From Bacteroidales bacterium (lineage in GTDB: Bacteria > Bacteroidota > Bacteroidia > Bacteroidales > F082): 42,527 nt of DNA. The notes beneath the pieces were generated by a model. It searched no databases. It was not told the DNA's origin and worked only from the letters and a program-made list of their open reading frames with translations. Both the position numbers and the translations under genes were made by a program. Of the stretch, positions 1 to 6,578 are shown piece after piece (within the stretch, counting starts at the first letter, position 1; each line of letters starts with the position of its first letter). The stretch is taken from positions 1 through 42,527 of the forward strand of contig WFNG01000062.1 in NCBI GenBank assembly GCA_015488735.1, given 5' to 3'.

Positions 1-41
1 ATCTTTTCAAACATTTCTTTTTGTGTTTGAGGATTTTTCAT
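1..41 (-). CDS. N-terminal start of an unidentified gene, cut by window edge
   Basis: On the minus strand an ATG at 41-39 opens a frame reading MKNPQTQKEMFEK that runs off the left edge. It begins 10 bases after the stop codon of the kinase-like gene, so it would be the next gene of the same transcript. Only 13 residues are visible and I do not recognise them. The call rests on position and an open frame only. Confidence 0.4.
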   Translation of the reverse strand, partial: MKNPQTQKEMFEK

Positions 42-51
42 GGTCAATTAT

Positions 52-948
52 TTATAAGTGTTCGGTTCTTTCCAGCAATTCCCGTACCCGTTTTTCCTGC
101 CGGGCATTCGGTTGACACAACAGGTGATAACGCAAATGCCACGATACCATCCCCAGTGCAGTCCAGCGTATGTAATGCGGTAACAACTCTTTTTCAGCAG
201 CTTCCAATGGACGTTTTTGCTCATAAGCTTGCAGAAAAACTTCCGGCAAATAATCATCAAGCCGGTTGTCCACAAAACAAAAACCGTTGATACACATGGC
301 CACATCAAAAAGCAGCTGGTCTGTGCAAAATTGCTCAAAATCAATGATGGCTTTCAGTTTGTTGCCTTCAAAAAGCGTGTTATCAGGAAACAGGTCAGCA
401 TGAATCAACCCGACAGGCAGCTTATGATACAGAAAAGGTTCCACTCGTTCCCATTGTTTTGTAAACCGATCAAGAATATCCTGAATAGGATGACCGGTGG
501 TAGGAAATCTTTTCATCAGGTTCACCACTTTCTCCGGTCGGATGCCGTTTCGTTTTTGAGGGATGGCGGACACATCGACGGAATGCAATAACGCTAAAGC
601 AGAAGCAACTTCGGCCACCGTCCCTGCATTTAGTACCGGTGTTTCCCCTGGTATAAAATCATAAAGCAGAACAGGCAAGCCATCGATTAACTGAACAGTT
701 TTTCCCGCTTTGTCCGGCACAGGAAAAGCTGCCGGAAAGCCGATAATTTTCAACACGCGGAGCATGTGATGCTCTTTTTCAATATCATCAACCGATTGTT
801 GCCGCTGTATCCTGAACAGGAAAGCGCCTTTTTCAGTAACAATCTTGTAATTCTCGTTGGCAAAACCCTGGCTTAAAGCTTCAAACGACTTAAGCTTGCC
901 CAAAGAATAATCTTGTAATACCCTTGTAATCAGTTTCTCAGGATTCAT
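52..948 (-). CDS. APH-fold phosphotransferase, homoserine kinase type II-like
   Basis: This 298-residue protein has the aminoglycoside phosphotransferase / choline kinase fold. The catalytic loop is GLIHADLFPDNTLF (HxDxxxxN) and the metal-binding Asp lies in AIIDFEQ. The start LQDYSLGKLKSFEALSQGF and the block after the catalytic loop, with a Cys-rich AMCINGFCF stretch, resemble ThrB type II homoserine kinases, which phosphorylate homoserine with ATP in the cytosol. Bacteroidota usually carry a GHMP-type homoserine kinase in thrABC, and no threonine gene is visible here, so the substrate is uncertain and I give no symbol. The length fits the family. It reads in the same direction as citF but is separated from it by a palindromic repeat cluster. 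Confidence 0.8.
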   Translation of the reverse strand: MNPEKLITRVLQDYSLGKLKSFEALSQGFANENYKIVTEKGAFLFRIQRQQSVDDIEKEHHMLRVLKIIGFPAAFPVPDKAGKTVQLIDGLPVLLYDFIPGETPVLNAGTVAEVASALALLHSVDVSAIPQKRNGIRPEKVVNLMKRFPTTGHPIQDILDRFTKQWERVEPFLYHKLPVGLIHADLFPDNTLFEGNKLKAIIDFEQFCTDQLLFDVAMCINGFCFVDNRLDDYLPEVFLQAYEQKRPLEAAEKELLPHYIRWTALGMVSWHLRYHLLCQPNARQEKRVRELLERTEHL

Positions 949-1027
949 CTTAAGGTATCTCTATCTTTAATTACCAATTTATCTTACCCATGTACTCCAT
1001 GCCCCGGACGAGCAGCGTTTTTTAACA

Positions 1028-1106
1028 CTGGTACAAGCGGACGCTTGCACCAGTTATAGCGGACGCTTGCACCAGGTTAGCGGATATAAATGGTGCAAGC
1101 GTCTGC
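1028..1106. repeat. GCGGACGC-core palindromic repeat cluster (REP-like)
   Basis: Two hairpin-forming elements sit downstream of citF. The first (1028-1053) is CTGGTACAAGCG-GA-CGCTTGCACCAG, a 12-bp stem with one mismatch and a two-base GA turn. The second pairs GCGGACGCTTGCACC (1059-1073) with GGTGCAAGCGTCTGC (1092-1106). The same GCG-GA-CGC core recurs at 5138-5200 with different outer arms. Copies in intergenic DNA with a conserved core and variable arms fit repetitive extragenic palindromes. They may also protect or end the citF mRNA, although no clear T-run follows. Confidence 0.7.
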
Positions 1107-1114
1107 TCGTACCT

Positions 1115-2683
1115 TTATCCCAACACTTTATACACCGAATCCAACACGGTACCATCCACCCATTTTATGACGGCCACTATTTCATCACTCAACTTCGGTT
1201 TATCCGGTACGCCGCAAATGGCTTCCGCTTCTTCTTTCAGTTCCTGTATTGTTTTGATGGGCAATCCGCTGTTTTTGGCTTTCTCAATGAGATCTTTTCG
1301 CAGCGGGTTGATGGCAATTCCCCTTTCGGAGACAATGACATCGATCATCTCGCCCGGGGCACACAGCGTGGTAACCTCATCACGGATAACCGGGATACGA
1401 TCGCGGAACAACGGAATAGGCAGGATGGTAGTCTTTCCGAAAAGTGTATTCTGCCAGCCGCCAATACCATGCAGCAGATAGCCATCGGAATGGCTGACCA
1501 CGTTGGCATTGAAATTGACATCCACTTCGGTGGCACCAAGGACAACCACATCCACCATGGAAGCAAAATTCCCTTTGCCGTGGTAGTTGTAGGAGGTAAA
1601 AGGCGAAGTCCACACGTGGTTGGCATTTTCACGCATGGAACGAATTCCCTCCAGGTCAAAAGTCTGCCCATCGAGGATGTATTCTACCACGCCTTCTTCC
1701 AGCATCTCCACCGGATATTTATTACTTCCGGCCCGGATAAAACGTGCTTTCCAGTTATTTTTCCTCAAAATATCACCAAAATAATTTCCGATGGAAAGTG
1801 CCGTTCCACCGGCACCTGCCTGGTATGAAAAGCCATCGTAAATTAATCCGGTAGCCTCACAAAATTGCGCTGTCATCTCTGCAATCAGCAGACGATCAGG
1901 ACTTTTGGTAATTTTGGTGGTTCCGGAGATAATCTTCTCAGCAATCCCAACCTGATCCACTTTCACCACGTAATCCACGTAGTTTCCCTGAATCTGCCAC
2001 GGTACGGCCGGAAACGGAACCAGGTTGTCCGTAACAACAATCACTTTGTCAGCATACTGCGAATCGGCAAGGGCAAAGCCGAGCAATCCACAAGCTGCGC
2101 TGCCATTTACACCGTTGGCATTCCCGAAAGGATCGGCAGTGGGAGCCGCAATCACGGCAATATCAATTTGCACTTCGCCATCCTGTACAGCCTGATAACG
2201 GCCACCATGAGAGCGCAAAATGCCCAGTCCGGCCATTTTACCTTCGGAACAGAATTTGCCGAGAGCACCGTTCATGCTGCCTTCCACACGGTTGATGGTA
2301 CCGTCTTCGAGATAAGGAATCAAGTGTTCGTGGCACGGGAAACTGGCCGATGGAAACCATCGCAGGTTTTTAATCCCCAGTTCATGGGCAATGTCAAAAA
2401 TCTGGTTGGCAATCAAATCACCGTTACGAAAATGATGGTGTGTGGAAATGGTCATACCATCGCGCAGGCCGGCTTTGATGAGTGCTTCTTTCAGATTGGG
2501 AACCACTTTGTTACCGTCATCGGGGTAATCGGCACAACTGGCGATACGCGGTGCATACTTCCGCCCGGCGGGTTTGTGTTTTCCCACCCCCATAAAAGGA
2601 AGATGTTCTTCGCCGTTGATGACAGTCGGGACTTCGCGGCCTACGGCATTTTTGACTATTTTATCGTATTTTTTCATGGTCAA
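1115..2683 (-). CDS. citF: Citrate lyase alpha subunit (citrate CoA-transferase)
   Basis: This 522-residue protein matches CitF along its length. In the citrate lyase complex the alpha subunit moves the acyl carrier protein from acetyl to citryl, and the beta subunit then cleaves citryl-ACP to oxaloacetate and acetyl-ACP. Recognisable CitF blocks are KAGLRDGMTISTHHHFRNGD near residue 80, AAPTADPFGNANG, FQAGAGG-type (here YQAGAGGTALS), and the C-terminal VIVSERGIAINPLRKDL. E. coli CitF is close to 510 residues, so it looks complete. The gene follows the citD-citE fusion on the same strand, but 276 bases of repeats separate them. citC (acetyl-ACP ligase) and citX/citG (prosthetic group) are not in the window, so they must be elsewhere if the enzyme is active. 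Confidence 0.93.
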   Translation of the reverse strand: MTMKKYDKIVKNAVGREVPTVINGEEHLPFMGVGKHKPAGRKYAPRIASCADYPDDGNKVVPNLKEALIKAGLRDGMTISTHHHFRNGDLIANQIFDIAHELGIKNLRWFPSASFPCHEHLIPYLEDGTINRVEGSMNGALGKFCSEGKMAGLGILRSHGGRYQAVQDGEVQIDIAVIAAPTADPFGNANGVNGSAACGLLGFALADSQYADKVIVVTDNLVPFPAVPWQIQGNYVDYVVKVDQVGIAEKIISGTTKITKSPDRLLIAEMTAQFCEATGLIYDGFSYQAGAGGTALSIGNYFGDILRKNNWKARFIRAGSNKYPVEMLEEGVVEYILDGQTFDLEGIRSMRENANHVWTSPFTSYNYHGKGNFASMVDVVVLGATEVDVNFNANVVSHSDGYLLHGIGGWQNTLFGKTTILPIPLFRDRIPVIRDEVTTLCAPGEMIDVIVSERGIAINPLRKDLIEKAKNSGLPIKTIQELKEEAEAICGVPDKPKLSDEIVAVIKWVDGTVLDSVYKVLG

Positions 2684-2722
2684 TAGCTATTCATTTTTTC
2701 GTTGTTTAAGTATCCTGTGGCT

Positions 2723-2806
2723 CTTTCGGGTTTGCAACCCGAAAGTTAGTGGATTGGGGATTTTAAATCCCCCTGTCCCATAACCTCCGGATTGCAAATC
2801 CAGAGG
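2723..2806. repeat. Cluster of three short perfect or near-perfect palindromes
   Basis: Three hairpins follow one another in the citF/citDE gap: CTTTCGGGTT-TGC-AACCCGAAAG (2723-2745, 10-bp perfect stem), GGGGATTT-T-AAATCCCC (2756-2772) and CCTC-C-GGATT-GCA-AATCC-A-GAGG (2784-2806). The GGATT/AATCC core of the last two also appears at 5255-5267 and 5291-5306. I read them as a second REP-like family. None is followed by a run of T, so simple intrinsic terminators are unlikely. Confidence 0.65.
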
Positions 2807-2825
2807 AGCGTGAAAAGGTTGTAGA

Positions 2826-2891
2826 CGGTGGCCAAACAATTGTCAAACGGTTGTCAGACGATGGTCAACCGGTTGTCAAACAATGGTCAAA
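2826..2891. repeat. Six exact-length 11-bp tandem units
   Basis: Reading forward the units are CGGTGGCCAAA, CAATTGTCAAA, CGGTTGTCAGA, CGATGGTCAAC, CGGTTGTCAAA and CAATGGTCAAA, with no base between units. The minus-strand consensus is about TTTGACMAYYG. The unit length is close to one helical turn, so each TTTGAC lies on the same face of DNA. The array lies upstream of citF in the sense of transcription. It may be a regulator-binding array or only a slippage-born minisatellite. Confidence 0.8.
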
Positions 2892-2959
2892 CAGGCACTT
2901 ACTTCAACAATCTATTTTTACCTTCTACTTTTTACTTTTATCTTTTAACTTTTACCTTT

Positions 2960-4174
2960 TTACTTTTCTCTTTCCAGCCAATGAATATTTAATTTTCCTG
3001 TATTTACAGCCAATTCAATGGTCGTAACCGCTCTTTTCACCACCGGAGGATCAATCATTTTGGAGCCAAGAGAGACCACACCCAGCCCTTTGGCTTCGGC
3101 TTCTTTGAAAGCAAGATAAATCTTTTTGGCTTTTTCGATGTCCGCTTCATCCGGGGCAAAATTCTCGTGGATAACTTTAATCTGCCGTGGATGAATGCAG
3201 CCCATTCCGTCAAAACCCAGCGCTTTGGAACGCTTTACATTTTCAGCCAATGCTTCCATATCCGACACATCGGAAAAAACGGAATCGATGGGCTGAATAC
3301 CGGCAGCACGGCAGGCATTTACTACCATGGAACGGGCGAAAAACGATTCTGTTCCCTCGTTAGTACGGCGTGTTCCCAAATCAGCCGTATAGTCTTCCAG
3401 CCCAATGGCCATGGCAGCTATCTTCGGACTGGCCACAGCAATTTTATAGGCATTCATCACCCCTTTGGCACTTTCGATAATGGGCATAAACCACACGGGA
3501 TGATTCATCTCATGTTGTTCGAGCAATTCATTTGTTTTCTCAACAACACGTTGTACATCAGTCGCTTCTTCGCATTTCGGAATGAGAATCAGGTTGGCGT
3601 AATGCGGAATGACATATTCCAAATCTTCCAATCCACGGGCGCCCTGGTTGACACGCACCATCCGCTCGGCACCATAAAAATGCAAATTACGCAAGGCATT
3701 GCGCACGAGATAGCGGGCTTCTGTTTTTTTGGCAGACGCCACAGCATCTTCCAAATCCAATATCAGGCCATTGGGATTATGGACACCCGCGTTAAGCATG
3801 AGTTTGGGTGAATTTCCCGGAAGATACAACCGCGAAAACCGAAAATCATCCTTCTTCGTAGCCATTTTATTTTCTTCCAGAAAAGGCAGCAGAAATTCTT
3901 TATCAGTATCTATCACCTGCTTTATAGCTGCTTCGAGACGTGCCGCCAGCACAAAATCCACAGCACCGGCATCTTCTATGGAAACCTGTACATTTTCCAG
4001 TCCAAAAAAATGCATTACTTTTTCGGTAAGCGCTTCTATCTGCCTGCCAAAAAGCGCTTTCACCTTGCTTTTGACTTCTACCTGTACGCCTCCGCTTTGC
4101 GTTTGAGTTACAGCTACCCACACATCCGAGCGGATGCCAGAACCTTTGTTTCCGGCTGTTCCTGTTTTGTCCAT
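2960..4174 (-). CDS. citE: Citrate lyase gamma-beta fusion (CitD acyl carrier joined to CitE lyase)
   Basis: One open frame carries an acyl-carrier domain (about residues 1-95, with LEVD-like QVEVKSKVKALFG and the CitD signature EDAGAVDFVLAARLEAAI) followed by a citryl-ACP lyase domain from about residue 104 (FRFSRLYLPGNSPKLM, the GLILDLEDAV metal motif, RVN arginine, MPIIES, AIGLEDYTADLG). CitD and CitE are usually separate neighbouring genes. The prosthetic-group serine is probably Ser12 or Ser16 in NKGSGIRSDV; spacing differs from the classical AGTLESSD. The ORF track starts at 4231, but a TACCTTTG promoter element (4194-4201) lies in that extension, so I start at the Met of MDKTG. An in-frame Met at residue 104 (MATKKDD) could allow a separate CitE product. 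Confidence 0.9.
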   Translation of the reverse strand: MDKTGTAGNKGSGIRSDVWVAVTQTQSGGVQVEVKSKVKALFGRQIEALTEKVMHFFGLENVQVSIEDAGAVDFVLAARLEAAIKQVIDTDKEFLLPFLEENKMATKKDDFRFSRLYLPGNSPKLMLNAGVHNPNGLILDLEDAVASAKKTEARYLVRNALRNLHFYGAERMVRVNQGARGLEDLEYVIPHYANLILIPKCEEATDVQRVVEKTNELLEQHEMNHPVWFMPIIESAKGVMNAYKIAVASPKIAAMAIGLEDYTADLGTRRTNEGTESFFARSMVVNACRAAGIQPIDSVFSDVSDMEALAENVKRSKALGFDGMGCIHPRQIKVIHENFAPDEADIEKAKKIYLAFKEAEAKGLGVVSLGSKMIDPPVVKRAVTTIELAVNTGKLNIHWLEREK

Positions 4175-4193
4175 TGAATGATTTTTTAAAGTA

Positions 4194-4201
4194 CAAAGGT
4201 A
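4194..4201 (-). promoter_or_regulatory. Bacteroidota -7 element for citDE
   Basis: The minus strand reads TACCTTTG, matching TAnnTTTG, 20 bases before the chosen ATG. No TTTG lies at the ideal -33 distance; the closest is 27 bases upstream. The site decides the citDE start against the longer ORF. Confidence 0.5.
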
Positions 4202-4404
4202 CATTCTGTTTTCGGAATAGCCATATATCAAAAATGGTTTATTTTGGCATATGTTGAAAAAAGGTTCCTTGGTACTGTTTCTGTTTATCCGGCCATGGTT
4301 TCTTTTTCACCAAAATAAGCTACATAAATCAACACAGAACCATTGAACTGAGTTGTGAAATATTACAACGCAGGTTCAAATATGTTTGGCACTTACAACC
4401 ATAC

Positions 4405-4434
4405 GAATATTGCTTATGTTCAGCTGCAATATTC
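4405..4434. promoter_or_regulatory. 9-bp inverted repeat, candidate operator
   Basis: GAATATTGC (4405-4413) and GCAATATTC (4426-4434) are perfect inverted repeats with a 12-base spacer, so the half-site centres are 21 bp apart, two helical turns. The right arm ends 12 bases before a TACCTTCG element (4447-4454), which resembles the -7 box for the regulator gene at 4477. The roughly 300-base gap between citDE and this gene holds no other clear feature. Confidence 0.5.
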
Positions 4435-4476
4435 AAATACTTTTTTTACCTTCGCAGGCAGAAAAATGATGGTTTC

Positions 4477-5133
4477 ATGATTTACGTTGCCCTTATCAAT
4501 CCTTTTCCGGTTATTTCTGATGCTTTGGAGGCATTGTTAAAAGACTCCGATGATATTAAAATAAGCAGAGTTTATGATACCTTGGAAGACCTTATCAAGG
4601 ATCCTCCGCAAAATCCTGTTCATGTGGCTTTGACAATGGTTTATTCTGTATCAGAGAAAATAATTGATGACATAAAATTATTTTTGCAACATTTCCCCAA
4701 AGCCAAAATGCTGGTTCTTTCCATGTTTAATGATGAGAAGTTTATTTTACGTACCATTAAGGCCGGCGCCAAAGGCCATCTTGGCAGTGATGCCAACCGG
4801 GCAGAAGTGATGGAGGCTATTTACACCCTTCGTAACGGCTATGAGTATTATGCAAAAAGTATTACGGATATTTTGCTTCACAGCTATCTTTCTGATCAGA
4901 AAATCGGACCGGTTGAAAAAGAAAACAAGCTAAAACACTTGTCGCCAAGAGAACTTGAGGTTTTTAAGTTGTTTGCCGAAGGTATGTCAAACCGACATAT
5001 TGCCGAAAAGTTGTTTATCAGTGTGAGAACGGTGGAGACACACAAAAACAATATTATGAAAAAGATAGAAATAAAAACCACTGTAGATTTGGTGAAGTTT
5101 GCCATTAAAAATAATATTATTCAAATAGACTAA
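4477..5133 (+). CDS. NarL/LuxR-type regulator with a degenerate receiver domain
   Basis: The 218-residue protein has a receiver-like domain (1-120) and a GerE/LuxR helix-turn-helix (about 150-210; LSPRELEVFKLFAEGMSNRHIAEKLF then VRTVETHKNNI). Its receiver lacks the chemistry of the family: the acidic pair is Asn8-Pro9, the phospho-acceptor Asp position holds Thr53, and the conserved Lys near 104 is Ser. The switch Ser82 (LSM) is kept. It should therefore bind DNA without aspartyl phosphorylation, perhaps responding to a ligand or partner. No histidine kinase is adjacent. It is divergent from citDE, so control of citrate lyase is a reasonable inference. GCGGACGC-type repeats begin five bases after its stop codon. 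Confidence 0.88.
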   Translation: MIYVALINPFPVISDALEALLKDSDDIKISRVYDTLEDLIKDPPQNPVHVALTMVYSVSEKIIDDIKLFLQHFPKAKMLVLSMFNDEKFILRTIKAGAKGHLGSDANRAEVMEAIYTLRNGYEYYAKSITDILLHSYLSDQKIGPVEKENKLKHLSPRELEVFKLFAEGMSNRHIAEKLFISVRTVETHKNNIMKKIEIKTTVDLVKFAIKNNIIQID

Positions 5134-5137
5134 TAGT

Positions 5138-5200
5138 CCCAGCGGACGCTGGAACTATTTTGGGGGGACGCTGGAACTATTTTGGGCGGACGACAGAACC
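5138..5200. repeat. GCGGACGC-core direct and palindromic repeats
   Basis: CCAGCG-GA-CGCTGG at 5140-5153 is a perfect short palindrome with the same GCG-GA-CGC core as the cluster at 1028-1106. The segment GGACGCTGGAACTATTTTGGG is present twice in tandem, and a third, degraded copy reads GCGGACGACAGAACCATTT. It sits directly behind the regulator stop codon, between convergent genes, where it could serve as a transcript end. Confidence 0.65.
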
Positions 5201-5216
5201 ATTTAGTTTTCAGTAT

Positions 5217-5306
5217 CTTTCGGATTTACAAATGAGTAGTATTATTGGAATAAAGGATTTCAAATCCGCTCTTTTCAAAAACTTCAACTTCCGGATGACA
5301 AATCCC
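5217..5306. repeat. GGATT/AATCC palindromes
   Basis: GGATTT-C-AAATCC (5255-5267) is a perfect palindrome, CGGAT-GACA-AATCCCG (5291-5306) is near-perfect, and CGGATTTACAAAT (5221-5233) is a weaker relative. They share their core with the elements at 2756-2806. They fill the gap between the regulator and gapA, which converge here. Confidence 0.5.
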
Positions 5307-5331
5307 GCAGGGCTAATACGTCAGTCAAGAT

Positions 5332-6345
5332 TTAAGCAAACTTCTCAATAAGCTCCACCAACCGGCTGGAGTATCCCATTTCGTTGTCGTACCAGGCCAC
5401 TACTTTCACCAGCTTGTTTTTGTCGCCCAACACAGCGGTCAGGTTGGCATCGAATACGGCGGAGTATGTGTTTCCAATTATATCAGCCGAAACAATGGGG
5501 TCTTCGGTATATTGCAAAATACCTTTTAACCGGCCTTCGGCAGCTTGTTTAAAAGCAGTATTTATTTCTTCCACGCTGGTAGATTTGCGCAAAGTACAGG
5601 TAAGGTCGGTTAATGATCCATCGGGAACGGGAACCCGAATTCCGGCACCTCCCAGATTATTTTCCAAATGGGGGAATATTCTGGTAGCAGCTTTGGCTGC
5701 ACCGGTGGTTGTAGGAACAATAGAATAAGCGGCTGCCCTCCCACGGCGCCAGTCTTGATGAGGACCGTCCACAATATTCTGATCTTTGGTGTAGGAGTGC
5801 ACGGTAGTCATAAAGGCTTTGTCGATACCCCAAAGTTCATCAAGAATCATAATCAGCGGAGCCACATTGTTGGTGGTGCAGGAAGCGTTGGAGATAATGA
5901 CATCGTTTTTGTCAATGATTTCATCGTTAACACCAAGAACAACATATTTGACATTATCCTGTTCGCCTTTTGCCGGTGCAGAGATGATAACTTTACGGGC
6001 ACCTGATTTTTCCACATGTTGAATGGCCTGTTCGCGTTCCACAAACTGACCTGTGGATTCGATGACAACATCGATATTCAACGCTTTCCAGGGAAGTTTT
6101 GCCGGATTAGGCTCGTTGAACACACTTAATTTCTTATTGTTTACATAGATGTGTCCACCGTTGTGTTCAACAGTTCCTTCAAACTGTCTATGCACGGAGT
6201 CATATTTTAACAGATGGGCAAGGTTGGCGGCATCGGTAAGATCGTTGATGGCAACGACTTCCATATTCTCTTTATTCTGAATGTTTCGGAAAGTGATACG
6301 CCCGATGCGGCCGAATCCATTGATGGCAATACGTATTTTTGACAT
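5332..6345 (-). CDS. gapA: Glyceraldehyde-3-phosphate dehydrogenase, phosphorylating
   Basis: This 337-residue cytosolic enzyme converts glyceraldehyde-3-phosphate, NAD and phosphate to 1,3-bisphosphoglycerate in glycolysis. The Rossmann start is KIRIAINGFGRIGR, the catalytic Cys156 lies in SNASCTTN, and the base His183 lies in TTVHSYT. Asp35 in INDL suggests NAD rather than NADP. The C-terminal WYDNEMGYSSR block is intact. The ORF track starts at 6399, but the TAAATTTG promoter element (6370-6377) lies inside that extension and the family start is MSKIRIAING, so I use 6345. It is a single-gene unit facing the degenerate regulator. Confidence 0.97.
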   Translation of the reverse strand: MSKIRIAINGFGRIGRITFRNIQNKENMEVVAINDLTDAANLAHLLKYDSVHRQFEGTVEHNGGHIYVNNKKLSVFNEPNPAKLPWKALNIDVVIESTGQFVEREQAIQHVEKSGARKVIISAPAKGEQDNVKYVVLGVNDEIIDKNDVIISNASCTTNNVAPLIMILDELWGIDKAFMTTVHSYTKDQNIVDGPHQDWRRGRAAAYSIVPTTTGAAKAATRIFPHLENNLGGAGIRVPVPDGSLTDLTCTLRKSTSVEEINTAFKQAAEGRLKGILQYTEDPIVSADIIGNTYSAVFDANLTAVLGDKNKLVKVVAWYDNEMGYSSRLVELIEKFA

Positions 6346-6369
6346 GTTATTAGCTGTAATTGTAAATGG

Positions 6370-6377
6370 CAAATTTA
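6370..6377 (-). promoter_or_regulatory. Promoter -7 element for gapA
   Basis: Minus strand TAAATTTG fits TAnnTTTG and lies 24 bases before the chosen ATG. No TTTG at the ideal upstream spacing was found. It excludes the longer ORF-track start. Confidence 0.5.
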
Positions 6378-6578
6378 TTAAACTGTGGAAATCGTACACT
6401 GTGAAAACCGGATAGATTTCTTAAAAATAGAGCTTCCTGATTAAGCGTATCAGAAACAGGTAGTTTTTATTGTTGAAACTAAATAAGCCGGATCTGTTTT
6501 TGTCTGTGGAAGCTGGTGAGGCGAGGCGTCAGTTTTCAGAAAACTCTCCGTTGCATACGCTAAGAATCAGGGCTCGAT

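Noticed and set aside
1067-2686. Long plus-strand ORFs (1067-1828, 1865-2686) opposite citF
   Set aside because: They are shadows of citF in another frame; the translations lack family motifs and the minus-strand protein is a full CitF.
2826-2891. 11-bp array as a CRISPR
   Set aside because: Units are contiguous without spacers, too short and too variable.
3167-4106. Plus-strand ORFs opposite the citD-citE fusion
   Set aside because: Composition is Cys/His/Phe-rich without domains and the minus frame carries clear citrate lyase motifs.
1028-5306. Insertion sequence explaining the repeats
   Set aside because: No transposase frame, terminal inverted repeats or target duplications were seen in this stretch.
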